NCBI GenBank assembly: GCA_964196195.1
Contig: CAXMSE010000076.1
Span: forward strand, 1-33,121
Direction of reading: 5' to 3'
From: OFTM10 sp964196195
Lineage (GTDB): Bacteria > Actinomycetota > Acidimicrobiia > Acidimicrobiales > Aldehydirespiratoraceae
DNA: 33,121 bases
Positions 5,474 to 14,466 of the stretch are shown in pieces (position 1 is the first letter of the stretch; each line of letters begins with the position of its first letter). The notes beneath the pieces were generated by a model that saw nothing but the letters and a program-made list of their open reading frames with translations, made no database searches and had not been told where the DNA came from. Both the position numbers and the translations under genes were made by a program.

Positions 5474-7822
5474 TCAGCTACGGAGTTCCGTCACTCCATT
5501 GGGGGTGAGCAGGGTGGCAGCCAGGCCCGGCGCACCGGACTCCACCCGGATGGCGATGGCATGTTCGGCCAAGCGGGTCCCGATAGCGGGATCGTTGTGA
5601 GTGAGACTGAAGTTCATGAGGGTCACCCCGCCCGGCGCACTCGCCGCCGGGGTGTTTCCGGGCCATTCGATGAGGAATGGGAGCACACCGTCTTCGGTGG
5701 GCAGTGGTGCTGTGAGCTTCCATTTCAAGACCGAACCATCGGGGGTGGTGCGTTGCATGGCCGTCGCGTCGCCGGGATCGACACCACGTTGGCGCGCCCA
5801 TCTCACCCACAATTCGATATCGGGCACCCGTATGGCCCATGTGACCAGTCGAGGCACGGTCACCTCATCCACGCCGAACGGGCGGGGCCCTGCGGGATCA
5901 GGCTGACCCGGGTCGGGGCCGATCAATTCCAGGTAGGCCCCGTCGCCGAGGCCCAGCAGGGCGTTTCGGGTGCCGAACCCATCGTGGCGCCCACCCGGGG
6001 CGGGCGTGACGCCCCAGGACTCGGCAATCGTCGCCACCGTGGAATCGAGGTCGGGGGTGGCGTAGACGAGATGATCGATTCGAGCTTCGAGCACGGCGGC
6101 CCGATTGATCGCGGGGTCCTTGATCCGACCGCCCAGATCAACGGCCAGCAGACCGGCCGCGGATCGAAGGGGATCATCGCGGCTGATCTTGGCCGTACGC
6201 CCGTCGGCAAGGACGAACCGGCCCGCTATACCCGGCTTGGCCCGCGCTATCCGATCGGGGAAACCGGCCGCCAGTGCAGGGCCGATGTCGCTCAGGGAGA
6301 CAGGCCCGGGTTCGATTCCGTGACGGCGGGCGAGATCATGGGCCCTGTCGCGGGCCTGGCGGATCGCCCGACCATCAGCCTGGGGATGGTGCCGGTCGGG
6401 ATCGAGCACGAGAGCGACTCTTTCGGCGAGGTCGGCGGGAAGATCTGAGGGTCGGCCTCGAAGAACATCGCGATCGTCGATGAGGGCAGCCAACAAGCAA
6501 CCCAACCACCGATGCCGACCGGTAGCGATGGCCCGGGCCAGGCGGGGATGGGTGCCGATCGAGGCCAACTCGGTGCCGAGCGGAGTGACGATTGCCGCGC
6601 TATCGAGAGCTCCGATCGACTGGAGGAGGGAGACGCCTTCGGCCCAGGTCTTCTGGGGAGGGGGATCGAGGAAGGTCAGCTCGGCGGGGTCGGTTATCTC
6701 GCGGGAGGCAAGCTCGAGAACGAGGCCGGCCAACTCCACCTGGGTGATCTCCGGAGCAAGGAAACGAACCCGGCTCGCATGCTCGACCTTCGACCACAGG
6801 CGGATCGCGATTCCCGGGCCAGTACGGCCGGCCCTCCCGGCCCGTTGCTCGGCCGATGCTCGTGAGGCGGTGATCGTGGTGAGGGCCGTCATCGCCGTTC
6901 GGGTGTCGTAGCGGGGCACACGGGCCAGGCCCGCGTCGACCACCGATCCGATTCCCTCGACGGTGAGGCTCGTCTCGGCCAGGTCGGTTGCCAGCACGAT
7001 CCGCTTGTCGGCGCGGGCGACGAGGGCCGCGTCCTGATCGGCTGCGGGGAGCGATCCGTGGAGGGGCAGGATCGCGGGCCCGTCGCGCCCGAGCTCGGCC
7101 TGAAGCGCCGCCTCGGTGCGTCGAATCTCACCCACGCCGGGAAGAAACACCAGCACGTCTTCGGGTGCCCGTAACGCCTCCCTCACCGAGTGGACCACGG
7201 CAGGCACGAGGGGGTCACGCCGCTTCTTGGGCCGCCAGAAGATTTCGATGGGGTGAGTTCGGCCGGGTGAGCTCACGGTTGGGGCCGGATCGGCCGGGCT
7301 ACCGAGCAGAGCGGCGACGGCGTCGGTGTCGAGGGTGGCCGACATCACCAGTAGTCGGGCATCGAGGCCGTGATGTCGGCGACTGTGCAGGGCCAGAGCC
7401 AGGCCGGTGTCGCCGGGCAGGCTGCGCTCGTGGAATTCGTCGAAGATCACCAGACCCACGCCGCGAAGCGCCGGGTCGTGGACAAGGCGGGCGGTGAGAA
7501 CGCCCTCTGTCACCACTTCGACACGGGTGTCGGGGCCGACCCGGCGATCGTCGCGAGTGACCCAACCCACCGTCTGGCCCGGCTCTTCGCCGAGAAGTGA
7601 GGCCATCCGCCGCGCCGCGGCCCGAGCCGCGACACGACGCGGTTCGAGAAGCACTATCCGGCGCCCGGCCAGCCATGGCTCATCGAGCAGGCGGAGCGGC
7701 ACCACTGTGGTCTTCCCGGCGCCCGGCTCCGCGGTGAGAACCGCATGGCCGGTGTCGGCCAGAGCCACGCGCAGCGATTCCAGGGAGTCCTCGATGGGCA
7801 GACCGGTGGGGTCGGGTTTCAT
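5474..7822 (-). CDS. HrpB-type DEAH helicase fused to a VOC (glyoxalase-like) domain
   Basis: Residues 1 to about 578 are an HrpB-family ATP-dependent helicase: Walker A AEPGAGKTT (31-39), LLEPRRVAARAAA (58-70), motif II DEFH (128-131), SATL (161-164), LATDLAETSLT (277-287) and motif VI QRAGRAGR (326-333). Usual HrpB proteins are longer by a C-terminal region with its own HrpB_C domain, which is absent. Instead, from about residue 580 (base 6085), a VOC domain follows in frame (ARIDHLVYATPDLDS, GGRHDGFGTRNALLGLGDGAYLELIGPDP, then PRLVTWAIRVPD), normally a stand-alone actinobacterial protein. It keeps the His and Glu of VOC metal sites. No frameshift is needed. HrpB's own cellular substrate is poorly known. 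The ATG at 7822 is 50 bp from the divergent exonuclease gene. Confidence 0.88.
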   Translation of the reverse strand: MKPDPTGLPIEDSLESLRVALADTGHAVLTAEPGAGKTTVVPLRLLDEPWLAGRRIVLLEPRRVAARAAARRMASLLGEEPGQTVGWVTRDDRRVGPDTRVEVVTEGVLTARLVHDPALRGVGLVIFDEFHERSLPGDTGLALALHSRRHHGLDARLLVMSATLDTDAVAALLGSPADPAPTVSSPGRTHPIEIFWRPKKRRDPLVPAVVHSVREALRAPEDVLVFLPGVGEIRRTEAALQAELGRDGPAILPLHGSLPAADQDAALVARADKRIVLATDLAETSLTVEGIGSVVDAGLARVPRYDTRTAMTALTTITASRASAEQRAGRAGRTGPGIAIRLWSKVEHASRVRFLAPEITQVELAGLVLELASREITDPAELTFLDPPPQKTWAEGVSLLQSIGALDSAAIVTPLGTELASIGTHPRLARAIATGRHRWLGCLLAALIDDRDVLRGRPSDLPADLAERVALVLDPDRHHPQADGRAIRQARDRAHDLARRHGIEPGPVSLSDIGPALAAGFPDRIARAKPGIAGRFVLADGRTAKISRDDPLRSAAGLLAVDLGGRIKDPAINRAAVLEARIDHLVYATPDLDSTVATIAESWGVTPAPGGRHDGFGTRNALLGLGDGAYLELIGPDPGQPDPAGPRPFGVDEVTVPRLVTWAIRVPDIELWVRWARQRGVDPGDATAMQRTTPDGSVLKWKLTAPLPTEDGVLPFLIEWPGNTPAASAPGGVTLMNFSLTHNDPAIGTRLAEHAIAIRVESGAPGLAATLLTPNGVTELRS

Positions 7823-7872
7823 TCGGCTGCATCATGGCGCACGACAGGCGCGCATGTGCGAGGCTCGGGTCG

Positions 7873-8742
7873 ATGAAGGTCCATGTGGTCGACGGCACCT
7901 ACGAGCTGTTCCGGTTTCACTTCGCCAGATCCAACCGCGATCCCCGCGTCGGGGCCCAGCGAGGTGTGCTCAACACGATCCTCGATCTTGTCGCCGACGG
8001 GGCCACCCACATCGGGATCGCAACCGATCATGTGGTCGAGTCGTGGCGCAACGATCTCTACGACGGCTACAAGGCCGGCTCCGGCATCGACCCGGAACTC
8101 TTCGCCCAGTTCCCCGAGATGGAGGAGCTTCTCGACCTGGCTGGCTTCGAAGTCTGGCCCCAGGTGGTTCACGAGGCCGACGACGGTATGGCGGCCGGTG
8201 CGGCCCTCGCCGCGGCCGATCCGAGGGTGGAGCAGGTGGTCATCTGCACCCCCGACAAGGATCTCGCCCAGTGCGTTACCGCCGATGGGCGGGTTGTGCA
8301 GCTCGACCGCCGCCAGGGCATCGTCTACGACTGGGACCGGGTGATCGCGAAGTTCGGGGTGCGCCCCGACTCGATCCCCGACTATCTCGGTGTGGTCGGT
8401 GATTCGGCCGATGGCTTCCCCGGCGTCCCGGGCTGGGGTGCCAAGTCTGCCGCCGCCGTGCTCACCAGATACGGCCATATCGATCAGATACCCTTCGACG
8501 TGGCCGAGTGGGACGTCGATGTTCGTGGGGCCGCGAAGCTCGCCCTGGCGTTTCGCGAGCACTTCGAGGACGCCCTTTTGTTCCGGCGTATCGCCACGGT
8601 CGACACCAATGCCCCGGTCAGTGCCACGGTCGACGAGATGGCGTGGCTGGGTCCCCAGCCCGGATTCGATGAGCGGTGCGTGGAGCTTGGGGCTGAACGC
8701 CAGGCGGCGCGGACCCACAAGCTTTGGGCCGAGCACCAGTGA
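7873..8742 (+). CDS. 5'-3' exonuclease / flap-nuclease-like protein
   Basis: This 289-residue protein resembles the N-terminal 5' nuclease of DNA polymerase I as a stand-alone protein. Metal-binding acidic residues are visible: VVDGTYELFRFHF (D7), IATDHVVESWR, HEADDGMAA, CTPDKDLAQCV and GDSADGFPGVPGWGAKSAAAVL, the last including the helix-hairpin-helix that grips DNA. Where PolA usually has a YKAxR motif this protein has YKAGSG. The ATG at 7873 begins right at the conserved MKVHVVDG; an earlier in-frame ATG at 7834 would add an unconserved leader. The gene is divergent from the helicase and 13 bp ahead of the HD gene. RNA-primer or flap removal is the family role; the in vivo substrate is not known. 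Confidence 0.87.
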   Translation: MKVHVVDGTYELFRFHFARSNRDPRVGAQRGVLNTILDLVADGATHIGIATDHVVESWRNDLYDGYKAGSGIDPELFAQFPEMEELLDLAGFEVWPQVVHEADDGMAAGAALAAADPRVEQVVICTPDKDLAQCVTADGRVVQLDRRQGIVYDWDRVIAKFGVRPDSIPDYLGVVGDSADGFPGVPGWGAKSAAAVLTRYGHIDQIPFDVAEWDVDVRGAAKLALAFREHFEDALLFRRIATVDTNAPVSATVDEMAWLGPQPGFDERCVELGAERQAARTHKLWAEHQ

Positions 8743-8755
8743 ACCGAGGGAGAAC

Positions 8756-9385
8756 ATGGACAAGGAACGGGCACTGGAGATAGCCGAAGGATTTGATGAG
8801 GATCTGGCGGGGCGACTCCGGTTCATATACGAGCTCGACGAGCTCAAGAGCGTGCTCCGCCAGACGGTGTTGGCCGACGGCAGCCGCCAGGAGAACTCCG
8901 CTGAGCATTCCTGGCATCTCGCCATGACGGCACTGGCGCTGGCTCCCCTCGCCGACCCGCCGGTGGATGTGGAACGAGCGGTCAGGATCCTGCTCGTGCA
9001 CGACATCGTGGAGATCGACGCCGGCGATGCCTTCATCTACGACGACGCCAAGCGCGCGGCCGCGGAGGCCGACGAGCAGGCAGCCGCTGATCGGATCTTC
9101 GCCCTGTTGCCCGATCCCCAGGGGTCAGAGCTGAGAGAGCTGTGGGATGAGTATGAAGCCAGGGAAACAGCGGAGGCCCGGTTCGCCTACTCCTGTGATC
9201 GTCTCCAGCCCTTGTTGCTCAACCTCGCCATAGGTGGTGGCAGCTGGCGAGCCCACGGCATCACCGCTGATCGCGTGAAGGGGATCAACGGCAAGATCGC
9301 GTGGGGGCTGCCCTCGGTGTGGGAGGCGGCCGAAGCGATGCTCGATGCCGCCGTGGACGACGGCGATCTGGCCCCGCCGCCCTGA
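8756..9385 (+). CDS. HD-domain phosphohydrolase (YfbR/HDDC2-like)
   Basis: A 209-residue HD-superfamily metal-dependent phosphohydrolase. The order of signature residues matches the YfbR-like branch, whose characterised members are 5'-deoxynucleotidases: EHSWH (50-54), the HD pair at 82-83 in LLVHDIVEIDAGD, and the distal aspartate D148 in YSCDRLQP. The ATG at 8756 follows a GAGGGAG ribosome binding site; a much longer in-frame reading from 8390 runs inside the exonuclease gene and is rejected. It is 13 bp after the exonuclease gene, so the two are probably cotranscribed, consistent with a nucleotide-salvage or repair setting. Exact nucleotide substrate unknown. Confidence 0.88.
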   Translation: MDKERALEIAEGFDEDLAGRLRFIYELDELKSVLRQTVLADGSRQENSAEHSWHLAMTALALAPLADPPVDVERAVRILLVHDIVEIDAGDAFIYDDAKRAAAEADEQAAADRIFALLPDPQGSELRELWDEYEARETAEARFAYSCDRLQPLLLNLAIGGGSWRAHGITADRVKGINGKIAWGLPSVWEAAEAMLDAAVDDGDLAPPP

Positions 9386-9398
9386 GCCTGGTCTCAGG
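9381..9398. terminator. Small hairpin spanning both convergent stop codons
   Basis: CCTGAG (9381-9386) and CTCAGG (9393-9398) form a 6-bp stem with a 6-base loop. It contains the TGA of the HD gene and the complementary stop of the ligase gene, which lie only 8 bp apart. It may act as a weak two-way terminator; there is no T-run. Confidence 0.3.
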
Positions 9399-10470
9399 AT
9401 GTCGCGTTGAGAACCTCGGCGATCCCGATCGGTGTGGCCACCTCGATCTGGTCGTATGAGCATGATGAGGCGTCGCGGTCGGGACGCCATCGCACGAAGC
9501 GGGTGGTGCCCCGAAAGCGGCCGTTGAGGACGGCCTCGTACTTCACTTCGGCCACCAGTTCACATGTGAGCGGCATCCACTGAGGGGTCTCACGCCCGCC
9601 GCTCCAACGGTTGGGTGCGCCGGGCATGAGTCCGTCCTGGTGAGCGTCGGGGTTCATCCATGACGCCCATGGGTGCTCGGCAGGATCTTCGATTATGTGG
9701 GGCGCGAGGGTGTCGACCAACTCGGCTCGCCGCGACGCCTTGAAGCTCGACGCAACTCCCATGTGTTGGAGTCGGTCTTCGTCGTCGTGCAGACCCACCA
9801 GCAGAGACCCGACTCCCTCACCGTCCTTGTGCATCCGGTATCCGGCAACCACCACATCGGCGGTACGGGTGTGCTTCACCTTGAACTGGACGCGCTTGTT
9901 GGGCTGGTAGGTGCCGTCGCGGGGCTTGGCGATCAGGCCGTCGAGACCCGCCCCTTCGAACTTCACGTACCAGTCGTGGGCGAGCTCTCGATCGAGGGTG
10001 GACGGCACGAGATGGATCGGCGGTTCGAACGCCTCGCCGATCGTCTCGAGGATCGCCCGTCGATCACGGAACGGTTCGTCGGTGAGGTCGGTGTCGTGCA
10101 CCGCGAGCACGTCGAACGCCACGAACTCCGCCGGGGTCTCCTCGGCTAGACGACTCACCCGCGATTCGGCGGGGTGGATGCGCTGCTGGAGGGCATCGAA
10201 GCCGAGATGGTCGCCGATGGTGACGATGATCTCGCCGTCGACCACACATCTGTCGGGCAGGGAGTTGCGCAGGGGGTCGAGGAGCTCGGGGAAGTAGCGG
10301 CCGAGCGACCGCTCGTTGCGGGAGCCCAAATGGATGTCGTCGCCGTCTCGGAACACGATGCAGCGGAAACCGTCCCACTTGGGCTCGAAGGCGAGATCGC
10401 CGGTTTCGGGGATCGAGGGGATGGCCTTGGCCAGCATTGGCTTGACGGGTGGTGTGACCGGGAGGTCCAT
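9394..10470 (-). CDS. ligC: ATP-dependent DNA ligase, LigC type
   Basis: The protein seals DNA nicks through a covalent lysyl-AMP intermediate; LigC enzymes of actinobacteria are accessory to the NAD-dependent LigA. The start chosen is the ATG at 10470 (MDLPVTPPVKPMLAKAIP), matching how known LigC proteins begin; a GTG at 10500 would add ten residues. The nucleotidyltransferase motif KWDG is at residues 31-34 with K31 the adenylated lysine. Further motifs are LGSRNERSLGRYFPEL, VDGEII, FEGAGLDGLIAKP and VQFKVKHTRTADVVVAGYR. The OB-fold part includes EVKYEAVLNGRFRGTTRFVRWRPDRD. Length 358 fits the family exactly. No primase or Ku gene is beside it. Confidence 0.93.
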   Translation of the reverse strand: MDLPVTPPVKPMLAKAIPSIPETGDLAFEPKWDGFRCIVFRDGDDIHLGSRNERSLGRYFPELLDPLRNSLPDRCVVDGEIIVTIGDHLGFDALQQRIHPAESRVSRLAEETPAEFVAFDVLAVHDTDLTDEPFRDRRAILETIGEAFEPPIHLVPSTLDRELAHDWYVKFEGAGLDGLIAKPRDGTYQPNKRVQFKVKHTRTADVVVAGYRMHKDGEGVGSLLVGLHDDEDRLQHMGVASSFKASRRAELVDTLAPHIIEDPAEHPWASWMNPDAHQDGLMPGAPNRWSGGRETPQWMPLTCELVAEVKYEAVLNGRFRGTTRFVRWRPDRDASSCSYDQIEVATPIGIAEVLNATS

Positions 10471-10564
10471 CGCGGCGAGCCTAGGCTCGGAGGGTGCCAC
10501 GTGCCCGGCAACGCGACCTCGACGAGGGTCTCATCATCGGTGGGTCACACGCCGATGGTTCGAC

Positions 10565-11770
10565 ATGATCACCCGACGCCTATTACTGCTCGTGGTGCTG
10601 GCGATGGTGGCGACGTCGTGTGGCGACGACACCGTCGATCCCGCGGTAGCGGACCTCATCATCAGCGACGCCACGACGGCCCCGTCGTCCACCACCACCA
10701 TCGCAACCACTTCCACCACCGAGAGCCCTGCGGGAATGTGCGGCGACCTGATCCCGGTGGTGACCGACGAGGGCACCACCTGCGTCGATCCCGATGCCAC
10801 CACCACGACCGCAGGACCCGCCGAATTGGAGTGGCCGGGCGAGACCTTCACCGTTGGTGTGCTTCCGCCCCTACTCGTGGCCAACGGCACCGAGATCGTG
10901 ATGATGGTGTTCGACGACGAGGATGTTTCTCAGGTGACCCCCGTGCTCACTAGCGCGAACCCTGTCCTCGACTTGCGCCAGGCATCGGATGGCTCGATCT
11001 TCACGCTGGAGGAAGTTCCCGGAGCCGACGGTGTCTCCGATCTCGAGGTGGCGCGCTACCGCCTCGACGGGAGTCGCACCCTTGTTCAGGGCGCGACCTG
11101 GCTCTACGACGTAGCGGTGATCGCGGGCCACGAGAGCGTGGTCGTCTCCCTCGAGGTGGACGAGTTCGGTACGACCGAACTCACAGGCATCGCTCTCGAC
11201 GATCCCCTGGTTCCCGACATCAGCCTCGGAGCGGCATCCGACCACGAATTCGGTGTCGCCAACATCGCCGTCCATGATGGAATCGTGGTCGCCTCGGCGA
11301 TGGCCGACCTCACCGAACTCGTCTATTACGTCGCCACCGGCACCGGAGGCGTGCCGAAGTGGAGCCCCACCGACGACCTTCCTTACGGGGAGCCGCCGTT
11401 CGTGACCGGGGCCACCTGGTCTGCTGATGGTGAGGAATTGGTCTGGGCCGAGGGTCCGGATTGGGGCTGGATCGAGGAGCAAGACGAGTTCGGACCGATC
11501 CCGCGGGAGTGGCGCATCCGTAGCGCGGCCGTGGCAACCGGTGAGGTGAGCCTCGACTGGCCGATCACGGTTTCGACTCTCAGCACCTCTGAGATGATGG
11601 TCGACTCGATCCTCGATTTTGGGTCTCACATCGTGGTGAACCGCAGCACGTTCGAGGGAGTCCACAGCGTTCACCTCGAGCCGTGGGTGATCGACTTCAC
11701 GGTCGAGGAACCGGGTGAGTGGACCGTTCCCTTCGCCGGAGTCACGACGCCGGTGGTGTTCGGCGGCTGA
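10565..11770 (+). CDS. Predicted lipoprotein of unknown function
   Basis: The 401-residue product starts with a lipoprotein signal peptide (MITRRLLLLVVLAMVATSC), with the presumed lipidated Cys at residue 19. A Thr/Ser-rich linker follows (SDATTAPSSTTTIATTSTTES), then a domain of about 330 residues that is rich in predicted beta strands and acidic residues, with Trp-containing repeats such as GVPKWSPTDD, ATWSADGEELVWAEGPDWGW and GEVSLDWP. This pattern could be a beta-propeller, but no family is recognised. The ATG at 10565 is chosen because the signal peptide starts there; the open frame reaches back to 10316 over the ligase gene. It precedes the epoxide hydrolase gene by 42 bp. It probably sits on the outer face of the membrane. 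Confidence 0.75.
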   Translation: MITRRLLLLVVLAMVATSCGDDTVDPAVADLIISDATTAPSSTTTIATTSTTESPAGMCGDLIPVVTDEGTTCVDPDATTTTAGPAELEWPGETFTVGVLPPLLVANGTEIVMMVFDDEDVSQVTPVLTSANPVLDLRQASDGSIFTLEEVPGADGVSDLEVARYRLDGSRTLVQGATWLYDVAVIAGHESVVVSLEVDEFGTTELTGIALDDPLVPDISLGAASDHEFGVANIAVHDGIVVASAMADLTELVYYVATGTGGVPKWSPTDDLPYGEPPFVTGATWSADGEELVWAEGPDWGWIEEQDEFGPIPREWRIRSAAVATGEVSLDWPITVSTLSTSEMMVDSILDFGSHIVVNRSTFEGVHSVHLEPWVIDFTVEEPGEWTVPFAGVTTPVVFGG

Positions 11771-11812
11771 CCCGGCTTGCCCTCCCCCGTGGTGGCGGGT
11801 GACGATTCCGCC

Positions 11813-12949
11813 ATGAGCGCAGAGATCCGCCCTTTCACCATCGAAGTGCCCGACGCCGACCTGGCCGACCTGAGTGGCCGACTCGGCCGCACCCGCTGGC
11901 CCGAACTGGAGGTGGTCGACGACTGGAGCCAGGGCATCCCGCTCGCCTACACCAGGGAACTGTGCGAGTACTGGGCCGGGGAATACGACTGGCGTCGATT
12001 CGAAGCGGCGGTCAACGCCTACCCCAACTTCATCACCGAGATCGACGGTCTCGACATCCAGTTCACCCACGTTCGTTCACCTCACGCCGACGCCACCCCG
12101 ATGGTGCTCAGCCACGGTTGGCCCGGCTCCATCGCTGAATTCATGGCCGTGATCGACCCCCTCACCGACCCGACCCGCCACGGGGGCGAAGCGAGCGACG
12201 CGTTCCATCTCGTGTTCCCGTCGCTGCCCGGATACGGATGGAGCGCCAAGCCAACGTCGGCCGGCGCGTCGGTGGAGTGGATCGCCACCGCGTGGGACAC
12301 CCTGATGGTGCGTCTCGGCTACGACTCATATGTCGCTCAGGGAGGCGACTGGGGTGGTTCGGTCACCACCCACATCGGATCGCAGAATCTCGGCCACTGT
12401 CGAGCCATCCACACCAACATGCCCATCGCGGGCCCCACCGCCGAGTCGCTCGAGAACCCTTCCGAGCAGGCCCTTGCTGCCCTCGCCGCCTTTGAGTACT
12501 ACGACAAGTGGGACTCCGGCTATTCCAAGCTGCAGGCCACCCGCCCCCAGACGATCGGGTATGGCCTCGTCGACTCTCCCGCCGGCCAGGCCGCGTGGAT
12601 TGCCGAGAAGATGTGGGCCTGGACCGACAACGACGGTCACCCCGAATCGGCCCTCACCCGCGATCAGATCCTCGACAACATCTCGATCTACTGGTTCACC
12701 GCCACCGCGGCCTCATCGGCCCGGCTCTACTGGGAGAGCTTCGACCAGATCGGCGCCGGCACAGTCGAGATCCCCACCGCGTGCAGCATCTTCCCCTCGG
12801 AGATCATTCGCTGCGACCGGAGCTGGGCCGATCAGCGCTACACCGACATCAGGTACTGGAACGAGCTCGACCGAGGCGGACACTTCGCGGCCTGGGAAGA
12901 GCCGGAGCTCTTCGTCGACGAGCTCCGCGCCGCGCTCCGGGTGCTCTAG
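11813..12949 (+). CDS. Epoxide hydrolase (alpha/beta hydrolase with EHN domain)
   Basis: This 378-residue enzyme opens epoxides to diols. The N-terminal EHN domain is visible (IRPFTIEVPDADLADLSGRL, TRWPE, DWSQGIPLAYTRELCEYW, DWRRFEAAVN). Next come the oxyanion motif HGWPGS (101-106), the LPGYGWSAKP loop, and the nucleophile D179 in QGGDWGG. NISIYWFT supplies the family tyrosine, and the base is H357 in GGHFAAWEEPE. All catalytic elements look intact. The ATG at 11813 (MSAEIRPF) is preferred to a TTG at 11777, which would add twelve residues. The natural substrate is unknown; such enzymes often detoxify epoxides or act on lipid or terpene epoxides. It converges with the LOG-family gene. Confidence 0.92.
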   Translation: MSAEIRPFTIEVPDADLADLSGRLGRTRWPELEVVDDWSQGIPLAYTRELCEYWAGEYDWRRFEAAVNAYPNFITEIDGLDIQFTHVRSPHADATPMVLSHGWPGSIAEFMAVIDPLTDPTRHGGEASDAFHLVFPSLPGYGWSAKPTSAGASVEWIATAWDTLMVRLGYDSYVAQGGDWGGSVTTHIGSQNLGHCRAIHTNMPIAGPTAESLENPSEQALAALAAFEYYDKWDSGYSKLQATRPQTIGYGLVDSPAGQAAWIAEKMWAWTDNDGHPESALTRDQILDNISIYWFTATAASSARLYWESFDQIGAGTVEIPTACSIFPSEIIRCDRSWADQRYTDIRYWNELDRGGHFAAWEEPELFVDELRAALRVL

Positions 12950-12973
12950 GCATTGGCGCTGATAGAGCGATGC

Positions 12974-13564
12974 TCAGATCGCGTCGTCGCCGATCCATTT
13001 TGGCTCGCGGATCGGTTCGTGCGAAGAGAGCGCGTCGAGCAGGCCCGCGGGATTGTCGTGACTCAGTAGGAGGTCGCGGTTGGTCGCCTTGAGGACGGTG
13101 CGATCCACCATCGTGTCGACCAGGGCGAGCAGGGGATCCCAGAATCCGTTGACATTGAGGATGCCGGTGGGCTTGGCGTGGAGCCCGATCTGGCTCCAGG
13201 TAAGTGTCTCGGCCAGTTCCTCGAGCGTGCCGAACCCGCCGGGGAGCGCGATGAACGCGTCGGCGAGGTCGTACATGCGGGCCTTGCGTTCGTGCATCGA
13301 GGCGACCTCCTCGAGTCGGGTGAGGCCCTGATGGCCGACCTCGCGTGAGAAGAGGTTCTTGGGAATGACTCCGGTGACCTGGCCACCCCGGTTCATGACG
13401 GTGTCGGCGATCAGTCCCATGAGGCCCACCGCGCCGCCGCCGAAGATGAGCTCGACGTCGCGCTCCACCAGGAGTTCGCCCAGAGCCACGGTGGCGTCGG
13501 TGATTGCCGGATCGCTGCCCGGCGAAGAGGCACAGAACACACAAACCCGGCGAAGCTCGATCAC
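12974..13564 (-). CDS. LOG family protein (TIGR00730 type)
   Basis: A Rossmann-fold protein of the 'lonely guy' family (196 residues from the chosen start). Characterised members release cytokinin bases from nucleoside monophosphates, acting as phosphoribohydrolases; many bacterial members have unknown substrates. The N-terminal VCVFCASSPG, IFGGGAVGLMG, the ERKARMYDLADAFIALPGGFGTLEEL stretch with the PGGxGT active-site motif, and GILNVNGFWDPLL are all visible. The GTG at 13564 (VIELRRVCVFCASS) is preferred: a longer frame to 13666 adds 34 unconserved residues and would run over the start of the divergent oxidoreductase gene. That leaves about 50 bp for two divergent promoters. Confidence 0.88.
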   Translation of the reverse strand: MIELRRVCVFCASSPGSDPAITDATVALGELLVERDVELIFGGGAVGLMGLIADTVMNRGGQVTGVIPKNLFSREVGHQGLTRLEEVASMHERKARMYDLADAFIALPGGFGTLEELAETLTWSQIGLHAKPTGILNVNGFWDPLLALVDTMVDRTVLKATNRDLLLSHDNPAGLLDALSSHEPIREPKWIGDDAI

Positions 13565-13615
13565 CGGCGTGACGCTACCGGTTCTCGGCGGGCGCCGATC
13601 CCCTAGTGTCGAACT

Positions 13616-14407
13616 GTGAAGCACGGTATTTTCGTTGCCCCATACGGGCCTCTCGCTGATCCTCATCGAATGATCCAGCTCGCGGGGGCGGTGGAGGAAG
13701 CGGGTTGGGACGGCCTGTTCCTATGGGACCATCTTCTACGGCCCGAGAGCAACGAGATCCTCGACACCTGGGTCACGCTGTCCTCGGTTGCCACCGTCAC
13801 CGAGCGGATTCGGATCGGTCCGCTGGTCACCCCGTTGGCGCGCCGCCGACCGATGAAGCTCGCCCGTGAGGTGCTCACCGTCGACCTGCTCAGCCAGGGT
13901 CGGATCACCCTCGGCCTCGGCCTCGGCGTCGACTCGGGCGGGGAGCTTTCGCGCCTCGGCGAGGTGACCGACGCAAAAACGCGCGGAGCAATGCTCGACC
14001 AGGGCGCCGACATCGTCGCCAGGCTTTTGGAGGGCGAACTGGTGGTGGACGTGGGCGATCACTACACCGTCGACGGGGTGATGCTCGAGCCCCGCACGGT
14101 GCAGCAACCTCGCCCGCCACTCTGGTTCGCGGCGCGAGCCGATGCCCTCAAGCCGGTGCGCCGTGCGGCCCGCTTCGAGGGCCTGTTCCCGATCGAAATG
14201 GACAGCGACCAGTTCCGTCGTGCGCTCGATGAGATAGTCGCCATCCGTGGTTCTCTCGACGGTTTCGATGTGTGCGTCAAGGCTGAGATCGACGGGTCAC
14301 CACCCGCATTCGCGGGACGGGAGGCCACCTGGCTACTCCAGTCGTGGCCGGCCGTCGCCGATCTCGACCAGCTTTTCGACGTGGTCACGCGCGGACCCGC
14401 TCGCTGA
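13616..14407 (+). CDS. LLM-class flavin-dependent oxidoreductase
   Basis: A luciferase-like monooxygenase-fold protein (263 residues), probably F420- or FMN-dependent. Signatures are KHGIFVAPYGPLADP, AEEAGWDG-like EEAGWDGLFLWDHLL, ERIRIGPLVTPLARRRPMKLAREVLTVDLLSQGRITLGLGLG, and the later PPLWFAARADALKPVRRAARFEGLFP. It starts at GTG 13616. It is shorter than many family members, which reach about 300 residues, and the C-terminal region is reduced. The substrate cannot be told. It is divergent from the LOG gene and lies just ahead of the carboxylase genes, with 59 bp to the carboxylase start. Confidence 0.87.
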   Translation: MKHGIFVAPYGPLADPHRMIQLAGAVEEAGWDGLFLWDHLLRPESNEILDTWVTLSSVATVTERIRIGPLVTPLARRRPMKLAREVLTVDLLSQGRITLGLGLGVDSGGELSRLGEVTDAKTRGAMLDQGADIVARLLEGELVVDVGDHYTVDGVMLEPRTVQQPRPPLWFAARADALKPVRRAARFEGLFPIEMDSDQFRRALDEIVAIRGSLDGFDVCVKAEIDGSPPAFAGREATWLLQSWPAVADLDQLFDVVTRGPAR

Positions 14408-14466
14408 GCTGTTGGGGACTCGCCCGGATCGACCGGTTAGATTCCATTCCCGTGATCGATCATTCG

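Noticed and set aside
7819..9036. A 405-residue minus-strand open frame
   Set aside because: It is antisense to the exonuclease and HD genes, which carry intact active-site motifs; the minus-strand reading shows none.
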